From: Pseudanabaena sp. Chao 1811
GTDB taxonomy: Bacteria > Cyanobacteriota > Cyanobacteriia > Pseudanabaenales > Pseudanabaenaceae
Direction: 5' to 3'
Assembly: GCF_027942295.1 (NCBI RefSeq)
Contig: NZ_CP101416.1
Coordinates: 186,001-250,000, forward strand
Length of the DNA stretch: 64,000 nucleotides
Shown here: positions 37,867-44,812 of the stretch, piece by piece
Layout of the letters: every line of letters begins with the position of its first letter
How positions within the stretch are numbered: the stretch's first letter is position 1
Translations under genes and position numbers: made by a program
The notes under the pieces: generated by a model
What the model was told of the DNA's origin: nothing
What the model saw: the letters and a program-made list of their open reading frames with translations, nothing else
Database searches by the model: none

Positions 37867-38235
37867 TTACAACTGGATTATTTGATTAAGGCGATCGCAT
37901 ACTTGAGTAAACAATTCAATATTCAACTTTCCTAAAGGATGGGGTTTTGCGCCACGTAATCGCCAATCAAAAGATTTGGGCTGATGACAAAGAACATAAC
38001 TAGTTTTACTGGCTTTACGTCCTGAAACTTTTCCTACGGAGATTGCAAAAGGATTGTCGGCATTGTATGCGGCTGTTGTCATTGGTAAGCCAATTACGAT
38101 CGCTGTTTTGTCATTAAAAATGCGTGGTGATAGTACTAGGAAAGGATGAACGTCTTTCATTTCCTGTCCAACCTGTGGATTGCAATCGATCCAAATAATG
38201 TCTTGGCGATCGGGTATCCATAGTTTTTTTACCAT
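37867..38235 (-). CDS. mazF: MazF/PemK-type endoribonuclease toxin
   Basis: 122 residues. The N-terminus PDRQDIIWIDCNPQVGQEMKDVHPFLVLS carries the conserved Arg-Gly/Asn loop and HP of the MazF fold; KTAIVIGLPMTT and SYVLCHQPKSFDW follow. MazF toxins cleave RNA at short motifs when their antitoxin is degraded. The gene overlaps the 3' end of mazE by 7 bases, which is typical coupling. Confidence 0.9.
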   Translation of the reverse strand: MVKKLWIPDRQDIIWIDCNPQVGQEMKDVHPFLVLSPRIFNDKTAIVIGLPMTTAAYNADNPFAISVGKVSGRKASKTSYVLCHQPKSFDWRLRGAKPHPLGKLNIELFTQVCDRLNQIIQL

Positions 38236-38480
38236 TGCTCTGCGCCAAGTCTTTGCGATGTTGCCATCACTTCGCCACCATGTCGGGCTGGATCAAATTT
38301 AGCTAGCCGCTCTTCAAGAGTTAATGGCTCATCTAAAGGTGTAATAACGACTTGATTATCGATAACAGATAGTTTCACTCTTTGGTTGACGTGGAGATGG
38401 GCAGCACGAGCGATCGCTGCGGGTAGCCGAACACCTAAGTTATTGCCCCATGTTTTGATATCAAGTATTACTTCAGCCAT
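38229..38480 (-). CDS. mazE: MazE-type antitoxin (AbrB/SpoVT fold)
   Basis: 83 residues from ATG 38480; the codons upstream to 38495 lack a better start. ILDIKTWGNNLGVRLPAAIARAAHL is the swapped-hairpin AbrB DNA-binding domain, and the acidic tail (TLEERLAKFDPARHGGE) would bind MazF. It is the first gene of the pair and probably represses its own promoter. Confidence 0.9.
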   Translation of the reverse strand: MAEVILDIKTWGNNLGVRLPAAIARAAHLHVNQRVKLSVIDNQVVITPLDEPLTLEERLAKFDPARHGGEVMATSQRLGAEQW

Positions 38481-38626
38481 AGTAATATTCCACAAGAGAA
38501 ATGTTTAAACATTAGTATAAACATTATGCCTTTTTTGATAGCAATTTGAAGGAAATAGAAATATGAAAATCAGATATTTTGCAGATACCGACACCCTTTA
38601 ATATCGTCTTTTCTCAAAAAACACCT

Positions 38627-38812
38627 ATGGAGACACGAGATTTAGACGAGAATACATTATTGGATTTAGATGAAGATGCTCAACTTTGCAGTATGACGAT
38701 TGAACACGCTAAAGAAAGGGTATGTATTCCAGAGATTGATTATCAACAGATAGCTGCACAGATTGACACAGCGATCAGTTATTCCATAGATAAAATACTT
38801 GTCAACAGTTGA
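38627..38812 (+). CDS. Possible small protein, unknown
   Basis: 61 residues from ATG 38627; a TTG at 38579 would extend it. It is acidic at the N-terminus (METRDLDENTLLDLDEDAQL) with a predicted helix at the C-terminus. No family is recognised. It lies 57 bases before the next plus-strand gene and may be co-transcribed. The lack of clear motifs and its short length keep this uncertain. Confidence 0.4.
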   Translation: METRDLDENTLLDLDEDAQLCSMTIEHAKERVCIPEIDYQQIAAQIDTAISYSIDKILVNS

Positions 38813-38869
38813 TAAGTTGATATGTGTGGCAATCTCTGGGAAGTCTTAGAATAATTGAGATAATCCACA

Positions 38870-39265
38870 ATGTCCGCAATTACTACAATGACTAAATATA
38901 GCCAATTTCCCAGTGAAGAAGACTTAGAAGCGCTCTTAGAAGAGGAGCCTGTGTACAGTGTGTATTGGGATAGTGAATCACTTGGGGCAGGTGCTGATCT
39001 TGAGCAAGTATATCGTTGGGGCGATAAATATATCGTTTGTCTGAGCAGTGACGAAAATACAACGGTATATTCATCACTGTTAGAGGCTATCGCAAGTAAT
39101 GATCTCTTCAATGTCGGTGATGTAACTAAAGAGATCGGTAGCTCAGAGTTGTCATCAGAAGAAATTGCTATTCGTCTCAGGACTTTGGAACAAAAGCCTT
39201 ACAAAATTTTAATAAATGGTGAGACTTGGCAATTTGGCGATAATCAAAAGTTTGACAGAACTTGA
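38870..39265 (+). CDS. Hypothetical soluble protein (131 aa)
   Basis: The acidic N-terminal half has alternating strands (VYSVYWDSESLGAGADLEQVYRWGDKYIVCLSSDENTTVYSS), followed by a helical segment (SSELSSEEIAIRLRTLEQKP) and a short strand end. No family is recognised. It is convergent with the CBS-HEPN gene: the stops lie 5 bases apart. It sits in a cluster of small accessory genes. Confidence 0.6.
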   Translation: MSAITTMTKYSQFPSEEDLEALLEEEPVYSVYWDSESLGAGADLEQVYRWGDKYIVCLSSDENTTVYSSLLEAIASNDLFNVGDVTKEIGSSELSSEEIAIRLRTLEQKPYKILINGETWQFGDNQKFDRT

Positions 39266-39270
39266 TCTAT

Positions 39271-40491
39271 TCAACGTTTACGAGGTAAATCTTTAACTTC
39301 ATATTGATCTTTAGGATTAGTCGGAATAACACGAATATAGTCTTGATCAAGCTCAAAAACTGCCCTTTGTCCAAACATTTCTGCTAACTCACGAGCTTCA
39401 TTTATACCAATACCTCCAACAGCAAAGCTATTCTGTTTCCAGTTTCCATCGGGAGATTGACCAACAACTTCTTCGTATTCCCACTTACCATCATTATTCT
39501 TTGAACAACGGCTATTGAGAATATCAAGCAGTGCGTTAGTTCTGATTTTGTTTTTGTCTTCTGAAAGCACTTCTCCTGATGGATTCGCAGCACTTATTAT
39601 ATAAATGGCTGGGGATGATAATAGATCTAGAGGCAAATCCACTATATTGGAACCAACCCAAAACTCCTCTTTCAACGTAACTATATGCGTACCTTCATAA
39701 GCTTTCCATAATTGCTCTCTGTAGTCATCTAATTTGGAAATAGCTGCTAACACATTGTTGATTTTCTCGTTGCGTTTAATAAGATCTTTTATATCTTTAG
39801 CAAACGAAAGTATATTTCGTCCATGAGCAAGCTCATCTCGAAGAGCAGCCATAGATCCTAGATGTTCTAATGTCACATCATATTTTTTTAAGTCATCCCG
39901 AAGATTTGATATACTAATTTCTTTTGGTTTATCGGAATACTCTTTAATTTTTTTAATTACATCTTTAAAATACTTAGGATCTCCATCAACTCCGTCTTTG
40001 GATGGGGAGTCAGTAGTAGGAATATTTGTATATGTACCCAACAATCTGCGAAGTCCAGATTCTATCATCAATAACTTTGCTAACAAATAGAAAGAAACTG
40101 CGGGTCTACCAAAATCCTCTAGAGTAACAATCCCCTGTAAGTCATTACCTGTACCGACAAAAAACCATCCTCTTTCACCTAGTTCTTTTAGTGCATCTTT
40201 AATAGACGCATCTTTCCCAACAAATTTACTTGGGTCTATTGGTTTCATACGACTTGCAATAGTTTCCCCTTCAGCATGAGCTTTGAGATCTTTTTCTCTA
40301 TCAATAAAGAAAGATTTTTCGCCATCTTTTTTCACAGGAACAATATTAAAATCATTCGCCTTCATCCGAGCAAGTACTTCTACAGTAGGATCTTGTGAAT
40401 CAACATATTGTAATTCTTCGCCCATCGTTGCAAAATGCTCAACATGAAGCGCATCTGCTAATTTTTCTAAGTCTTTAAAGTATCTGAACAT
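39271..40491 (-). CDS. CBS pair - HEPN-like - DUF3293 fusion protein
   Basis: 406 residues from ATG 40491; GGAG lies eight bases upstream, and TTG 40506 is the weaker choice. Three regions are visible. At about 20-130 there are two CBS motifs (VEVLARMKANDFNIVPVKKD and IKDALKELGERGWFFVGTG, ending GIVTLEDFG). A helical middle has RDELAHG, whose Arg218-x4-His223 fits the catalytic motif of HEPN RNases. At about 293-390 there is a DUF3293-like domain (IYIISAANPSGEVLSEDKN, GQSPDGNWKQNSF, FGQRAVFEL). CBS pairs bind adenine nucleotides, so nucleotide-gated RNase activity is a plausible inference, not shown. It follows a small Cys-rich gene by 18 bases on the same strand. Confidence 0.72.
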   Translation of the reverse strand: MFRYFKDLEKLADALHVEHFATMGEELQYVDSQDPTVEVLARMKANDFNIVPVKKDGEKSFFIDREKDLKAHAEGETIASRMKPIDPSKFVGKDASIKDALKELGERGWFFVGTGNDLQGIVTLEDFGRPAVSFYLLAKLLMIESGLRRLLGTYTNIPTTDSPSKDGVDGDPKYFKDVIKKIKEYSDKPKEISISNLRDDLKKYDVTLEHLGSMAALRDELAHGRNILSFAKDIKDLIKRNEKINNVLAAISKLDDYREQLWKAYEGTHIVTLKEEFWVGSNIVDLPLDLLSSPAIYIISAANPSGEVLSEDKNKIRTNALLDILNSRCSKNNDGKWEYEEVVGQSPDGNWKQNSFAVGGIGINEARELAEMFGQRAVFELDQDYIRVIPTNPKDQYEVKDLPRKR

Positions 40492-40509
40492 AGTAGTAAT
40501 CTCCAATAA

Positions 40510-40812
40510 TTAATGAATATTATTTTCGTGAAGTAAATCTTCTAAGTCTTGCTGCATTAGTTGTGCAAGACTCTTGCTTGGCGTTTTCTCTATCTCGATT
40601 ACGAGTTGTACTGCCTGTTGATGCCATTCTTTCTCCAGATTTGGGCAAGAAAACTCATCACGAGGTTTGTCTAGTCTCGCCATAGCCGCTACAAAGCCTG
40701 ATTTTGCTGGCAAGTTGCGCTCAACTAGGCATTCAGCACCGCAGATGTTACATTCTAATGATTTATAAGCATTTGGCTCAGTAACAAAAAATCCATATCC
40801 TTGAGTTGCCAT
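40510..40812 (-). CDS. Small Cys-rich, probable zinc-binding protein in operon with the CBS-HEPN gene
   Basis: 100 residues from ATG 40812. CNICGAEC at 21-28 plus Cys56 and His64 (CPNLEKEWH) could form a zinc site. The C-terminus is helical and acidic (QLVIEIEKTPSKSLAQLMQQ). No named family is recognised. It is the first gene of a two-gene unit: its stop is 18 bases before the CBS-HEPN-DUF3293 start. A toxin-antitoxin or sensor-effector relation is possible from context alone. Confidence 0.65.
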   Translation of the reverse strand: MATQGYGFFVTEPNAYKSLECNICGAECLVERNLPAKSGFVAAMARLDKPRDEFSCPNLEKEWHQQAVQLVIEIEKTPSKSLAQLMQQDLEDLLHENNIH

Positions 40813-40962
40813 GTATTCCCCCTTAAATTGAGAGTAAAAATTGAAACATGACAATATAACTACAAATCCTCAAAATTATCTTGTATAGCAAGGAATATTT
40901 TTATATTTGATAACCATACACGAAATTCCAACAATTCAAAGAGTTAAGTTACTGTTCGATTG

Positions 40963-40976
40963 TTTTTGGTGAATAG
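40963..40976 (+). repeat. Degenerate copy of the cassette-boundary repeat
   Basis: TTTTTGGTGAATAG, the conserved core of the 31-bp direct repeats at 41701 and 42320. It lies about 90 bp before the gene at 41069. Confidence 0.55.
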
Positions 40977-41068
40977 ATGATCGCTGTTTTGTAATGTCAA
41001 TGGTGGGGCGATCGCATTTGATCAAGTTAAGCTAGAAACACAAGATTTCAGATTATGGAGACACCAAC

Positions 41069-41284
41069 ATGACATTAGCTGAAGTAATTCCAGCAGCACG
41101 GCGACTCAGTGCGATCGAAAAGCTCAAACTAATTCGTGTTCTAGTAGAAGACTTAGATATTGCTGAAGATATTGCACCAATAGAAGCATTTAAAACCTAT
41201 GACCTGCCGACTCCTTACGATATGTTTGGTGCTGGTGCAATTTTAATGGAAACACTCAAACAGTCAGACACAACTCATCAATAA
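41069..41284 (+). CDS. Small protein preceding a retropepsin-like gene
   Basis: 71 residues. The N-terminal helix TLAEVIPAARRLSAIEKLKLIRVLVEDL resembles the start of several cyanobacterial antitoxin-like small proteins, followed by a short extended tail. No firm family. It ends 3 bases before the retropepsin-like gene, so the two are surely co-transcribed. Such pairs recur in cyanobacteria as far as I recall, but the function is unknown. Confidence 0.65.
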   Translation: MTLAEVIPAARRLSAIEKLKLIRVLVEDLDIAEDIAPIEAFKTYDLPTPYDMFGAGAILMETLKQSDTTHQ

Positions 41285-41287
41285 TCT

Positions 41288-41692
41288 ATGCGCTTTCAGT
41301 ATTCCACCACTAGCCCAAGTCAAAACGAGTTTGATAGCCCCCCAAGAATTCCACTAACACTACAACAAGGCGATCGCGTATTTGATACAGTTGGCTTAGT
41401 TGATAGTGGCGCTACGATTAACGTCTTGCCCTATGAGATTGGTTTGCAATTAGGAAGTGTATGGGATGAGCGCAAGGCTATAGTTCGATTAACAGGTAAT
41501 CTTGGTAATCAGCAAGCAATACCGTTTTCTTTAATCGCTCAAATTGGAGAATTTGAACCAGTCAAATTAGTGTTTGCTTGGACAAATAGCCCAAATGCTC
41601 CATTAATTCTTGGTCAAACCAACTTTTTTCTTGAATTTGATGTTTGCTTTTATCGTTCCAAGTCAGAGTTTGAAATTAAACCCAAATCTTGA
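41288..41692 (+). CDS. Retropepsin-like aspartic protease
   Basis: 134 residues. DTVGLVDSGATINVLP contains the Asp-Ser-Gly-Ala catalytic motif at 39-42 in the strand context of clan AA retropepsins. NAPLILGQTNFF near residue 112 is the matching hydrophobic-Gly motif. One catalytic Asp per chain implies an active homodimer. The substrate is unknown. It is tightly coupled to the 71-aa gene upstream. The pair lies between the degenerate repeat at 40963 and the 31-bp repeat at 41701. Confidence 0.8.
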   Translation: MRFQYSTTSPSQNEFDSPPRIPLTLQQGDRVFDTVGLVDSGATINVLPYEIGLQLGSVWDERKAIVRLTGNLGNQQAIPFSLIAQIGEFEPVKLVFAWTNSPNAPLILGQTNFFLEFDVCFYRSKSEFEIKPKS

Positions 41693-41700
41693 ATTATTAA

Positions 41701-41731
41701 GATCGCCTTATTTTGATTTTTGGTGAATAGG
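41701..41731 (+). repeat. 31-bp direct repeat, left copy flanking brnT-brnA
   Basis: Matches 42320-42350 at 30 of 31 bases (core TTGATTTTTGGTGAATAGG). It starts 9 bases after the retropepsin stop. Confidence 0.85.
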
Positions 41732-41770
41732 TGATAATGAAAACAATTAGTTTGATTAGCTATAACATTC

Positions 41771-42049
41771 ATGCAGTTTGAGTGGGACGAAACAAAAAAT
41801 CTTGAAAACATTCGTAAACATGAGATTGACTTTGTAGATATTCCCTCAATGTTTGATGGTGAAATGCTGATTGAGCTAGATAACCGCTTTGATTATGGTG
41901 AAGATCGCTGGTTTGGGATCGGTTTTCTCGGTCTTGGAATAGCGGTAGTAGTCTGGACAGAACGTAAAAACAACATCATCCGAATCATTTCTGCAAGAAG
42001 AGCCAACCGTCATGAACAGAGAAGATTTGAACAGTACCTCTCGTACTAA
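41771..42049 (+). CDS. brnT: BrnT-type toxin
   Basis: 92 residues. FEWDETKNLENIRKHEIDFVD and RIISARRANRHEQRRFEQYL are characteristic of BrnT, an RNase-like ribosome-independent toxin with a RelE-like fold. As usual for this family, the toxin gene comes first. Its last 38 bases overlap the start of brnA in another frame. Confidence 0.92.
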   Translation: MQFEWDETKNLENIRKHEIDFVDIPSMFDGEMLIELDNRFDYGEDRWFGIGFLGLGIAVVVWTERKNNIIRIISARRANRHEQRRFEQYLSY

Positions 42050-42290
42050 CTGGGAAGCATTGAAGGCAATGTCAGATGAGGATATTGACTATTCAGATAT
42101 TCCACCACTAACAGATGAATTTTTTGAACGTGCAACTTTACGCATTCCCGTAGATCAAGCTCAAAACTTAGTTCAACTAGATCCTGATGTAAAACAATGG
42201 TTTCAGAATCAAGGAGATCAGTATAAAACTCTGATTAATAGTGTGTTACGCCAATATATTGAAAACAGTAAAACTCAACAGTCCGCCTAA
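42012..42290 (+). CDS. brnA: BrnA-type antitoxin
   Basis: 92 residues. YSDIPPLTDEFFERATLRIP and VKQWFQNQGDQYKTLINSVLRQYI match the BrnA antitoxin family, whose ribbon-helix-helix C-terminus binds DNA and represses the operon. The start ATG 42012 lies inside brnT, so translation is coupled. Confidence 0.92.
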   Translation: MNREDLNSTSRTNWEALKAMSDEDIDYSDIPPLTDEFFERATLRIPVDQAQNLVQLDPDVKQWFQNQGDQYKTLINSVLRQYIENSKTQQSA

Positions 42291-42319
42291 AGTTGTTCTA
42301 AATACTTTGATGGATAGGC

Positions 42320-42350
42320 GATCGCCTTATCTTGATTTTTGGTGAATAGG
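42320..42350 (+). repeat. 31-bp direct repeat, right copy flanking brnT-brnA
   Basis: One mismatch to 41701-41731. Together the two copies bracket a 588-bp module that contains only brnT and brnA. HIP1 octamers (GGCGATCGCC) lie on both sides of this copy. Confidence 0.85.
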
Positions 42351-42375
42351 CGATCGCCTTAAGACTTATTCCTAA

Positions 42376-43290
42376 CTACAGGATATTTAAAAACAGACTT
42401 CTTTGTTGCCATAGCATCCATGAGCCACCAAGTCCCATAAAAGCAAGAACAACTTGGCGGAACTGTTGAGGACTCATGCGATTAAGGAGATATTTGCCAA
42501 TGAGGTTCGCAGGTATTGCGGCTAAGCCGATCGCTAATCCTGCGACAATTTGTTCCTTTGACATGGCGGCTAACGCACCGTAGGTGATGATTTTCACGAC
42601 ATGGATAATTGTCATATGAGTTGCTTTAGTGGCTAGCATTTTCTCCTTGACCAATCCATAGCCTAGATAAAAAGGATTTAAGACGGGGCCAGTAGTGCCG
42701 ACTAAACCTGATACATAAGCCTTGAGGAAACCCGCAGGCATAATGTGCCAAGCCTGAAGTTTAAATTTGGGTTTTACTTCTTGAGGAATTAAATCTGATT
42801 TTTCAAGAGCGCTTAATTCACTTAATTCACCTAGCTGATTGATTTCGATCAGTTCTTCTATCTCTTCTAACTCCTTGGAATCATCGACCAGTTTGATCTG
42901 TTTTGCCTGATCCTCAGCAACGGTTTTTTCGGGACTTTTTTCTAGTTCAAATAAAACAGCACTCACAATTAGGAATATTGCAATCACGATTTGCAACCAA
43001 TCGAGATGGATTTGGGTAAAGGTATAGGCTCCCAAAATTGCCCCTGCGATCGCCCCCGGTGCATACCAAGCTGTCAAAACCCAGTCAATATCTCGCCAAA
43101 ACAGTAAAACTCGGTGGGCGTTACCAAAAAACATACCGATCGTGATTACAGGTGGAACGGCGGCAGCTCCCATGAGCAGGTTAACTAGAGGAATTAGGAT
43201 GAAGGGACTACCCCCACCTGCCAAAGTGCTAACAATCCAAGCAAAAAAGCTAACCACGCTGAGATATACAATTGGCATGAGTTCTGACAT
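42376..43290 (-). CDS. TSUP (TauE/SafE) family membrane transporter
   Basis: 304 residues with about eight hydrophobic segments. The N-terminal repeat AGGGSPFILIPLVNLLMGA and the second-half motif SGLVGTTGPVLNPFYLGYGL are typical of PF01925. These proteins export or import sulfite, sulfoacetate or related organic sulfur anions; the substrate is unknown here. Between the two halves (about 120-165) lies an unusually acidic loop (DDSKELEEIEELIEINQLGEL). The gene is divergent from the acetyltransferase at 43371, sharing an 80-bp promoter region. Confidence 0.85.
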   Translation of the reverse strand: MSELMPIVYLSVVSFFAWIVSTLAGGGSPFILIPLVNLLMGAAAVPPVITIGMFFGNAHRVLLFWRDIDWVLTAWYAPGAIAGAILGAYTFTQIHLDWLQIVIAIFLIVSAVLFELEKSPEKTVAEDQAKQIKLVDDSKELEEIEELIEINQLGELSELSALEKSDLIPQEVKPKFKLQAWHIMPAGFLKAYVSGLVGTTGPVLNPFYLGYGLVKEKMLATKATHMTIIHVVKIITYGALAAMSKEQIVAGLAIGLAAIPANLIGKYLLNRMSPQQFRQVVLAFMGLGGSWMLWQQRSLFLNIL

Positions 43291-43370
43291 TGATCGATAA
43301 TCCGTTGGTATCAGGCTAGTTACGGCACTTTATGCCGCAAATCCTATGAATGTTTAGATAATTACAACAC

Positions 43371-43910
43371 ATGAGCCTATCGACCCGAATCTATCTAAGT
43401 GAGATTGATCAAAAATTTTTAGCGCAGTTAAGGGCTATTGATTGTGCGTGCCTAGGTGATTTTTGGAGTTTAGAAGCTTATCAACGTGAAATCGATAACC
43501 CTAGTAGTTGCGTACTCGGCTTAACAACGGAAAATCATGAATTACTTGGTTTTGGTTGCCTTTGGGCTGTTATGGAAGAAGCGCATATTACGGTTTTAGC
43601 GGTACGTCCCGAATATCAAGGTCAAGGTTTCGGAAAGTCTCTAGTTTGGGGCTTACTTAAAAAGGCTCGCGATCGCCATTTGGAATGGGCAACCCTCGAA
43701 GTCCGCGAGTCCAATCACATAGCGATCGCCTTATATCAAAGCTTTGGATTTCAAGAAATCGGTAGAAGACCTAAATATTACGAAATGACAGGTGAAGATG
43801 CTTTGATGCTATGGCGCAAAGGAATACATACCCAAGAGTTTGGGATATTGCTAGAGCATTGGCATGAGTCAATATCTTTCAATTTGTTAGCTAAAGGCTG
43901 GGATTTATAA
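43371..43910 (+). CDS. rimI: GNAT acetyltransferase, RimI-like
   Basis: 179 residues. The acetyl-CoA motif is VRPEYQGQGFGKSLVWGLLKKA, followed by LEVRESNHIAIALYQSFGFQEIGRRPKYY, the RimI pattern with the terminal Tyr. RimI acetylates the N-terminal Ala of ribosomal protein S18. The family member is clear; the exact substrate is inferred. The stop codon lies in TTTATAAAGGTATTAAC, matching the end of the MITE-like element at 535-688. Confidence 0.82.
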   Translation: MSLSTRIYLSEIDQKFLAQLRAIDCACLGDFWSLEAYQREIDNPSSCVLGLTTENHELLGFGCLWAVMEEAHITVLAVRPEYQGQGFGKSLVWGLLKKARDRHLEWATLEVRESNHIAIALYQSFGFQEIGRRPKYYEMTGEDALMLWRKGIHTQEFGILLEHWHESISFNLLAKGWDL

Positions 43911-43922
43911 AGGTATTAACAA
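43903..43922 (+). repeat. Single end of the 535-688 element over a stop codon
   Basis: TTTATAAAGGTATTAACAAG matches the left end of the element at 535 through TTAACA. No partner end is seen in the next 120 bp, so this is a solo end or a relic. Confidence 0.55.
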
Positions 43923-44033
43923 GTCATTGCACTAAGTAAGGCAACTCGTAAGGCTGCTCAAAAAAATTATCTAGGCATTGCTATAGAATTAATTTAGGTT
44001 TAAGAACTATCAAGGTTTAAAGGGTTAAGATTT

Positions 44034-44630
44034 ATGAAGATGCCCGACTGGACAAAGAAAGCTATCGGCTTGGTGATTGCTAGTCTAGGACTATGGAATG
44101 TGGCGATCGCTAGCACTAATGCCCAAGCAGGCAACGTTCTCGTTTATGTCGCAGGCAATAATCCTGTAACTCTCAATATTGCAAGGCAAGTGGTCACTAA
44201 TCCTGTAGTGGCTTTAGTAAATGGACAGACTTCGATTGTGGCAGGAGCATTTGATCCTTCGACCGCAGATTTTGTGACCAGAGAACTGCAACGGCGTGGT
44301 GTTGCTGCCCAGCAAACTTCTTCTGCCAATTACCAAGTTAGCCAAAATCCTAATACTTCGCCTTATGTAACATTGCCAAGCTATCTCCCTACCAATCTTT
44401 CCAACACGAATAACTTGGCTCAATATCGCTACGTTACCGCAGTACCAATGGGAGCAGGAGGAGCAGGGGTTTTAGCACAGGTACAAAGTTTGATTCCTAA
44501 CGCATTTATTGCGAAATCAGGTCGTGGTGATTACATTTATGCTGGTGGCTATACCAATCGTGATGCAGCCGAGGCATTGAAACATTTCTTGCGATCGCAG
44601 GGAATAGATGCCCGTGTGATTTATTTTTAA
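44034..44630 (+). CDS. Secreted protein with possible SPOR-like C-terminus
   Basis: 198 residues. A signal peptide is clear (KAIGLVIASLGLWNVAIASTNAQA). The C-terminal YIYAGGYTNRDAAEALKHFLRSQGIDARVIYF resembles the end of SPOR domains, which bind denuded peptidoglycan, and an N-terminal half has a similar rhythm (VYVAGNNPVTLNIARQVV). A periplasmic, wall-associated role is likely but not proven. The gene is followed by the hairpin insert at 44649 and then by a peptidoglycan-binding protein. Confidence 0.7.
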   Translation: MKMPDWTKKAIGLVIASLGLWNVAIASTNAQAGNVLVYVAGNNPVTLNIARQVVTNPVVALVNGQTSIVAGAFDPSTADFVTRELQRRGVAAQQTSSANYQVSQNPNTSPYVTLPSYLPTNLSNTNNLAQYRYVTAVPMGAGGAGVLAQVQSLIPNAFIAKSGRGDYIYAGGYTNRDAAEALKHFLRSQGIDARVIYF

Positions 44631-44635
44631 ATGCA

Positions 44636-44721
44636 GAAGTTAAAGGAACGGGCGTTCGATAAAGCCATTTGCGCGGCGCGAAGCGCCGCGCAAATGGCTT
44701 TATCGAGTGAAGTTAAAGGAA
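44636..44721. repeat. 24-bp-stem hairpin flanked by 13-bp direct repeats
   Basis: GAAGTTAAAGGAA occurs at 44636-44648 and 44709-44721. Between them lies a perfect hairpin, arms 44656-44679 and 44683-44706, loop GAA. The direct repeats look like a target duplication, as if the hairpin had inserted as a unit. Confidence 0.85.
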
Positions 44722-44812
44722 GAAGATGGTTAGCTTTCGACAATACCTACTTCTGAGTTTGCTAGACTTTGAGCCAATCGCGAACTATTAATTTGAGAAA
44801 ATTGGGCTAATT

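Noticed and set aside
43911-44033. Second end of the 535-type element after the acetyltransferase gene
   Set aside because: No complement of the end sequence is present in the gap, so a full element cannot be claimed there.
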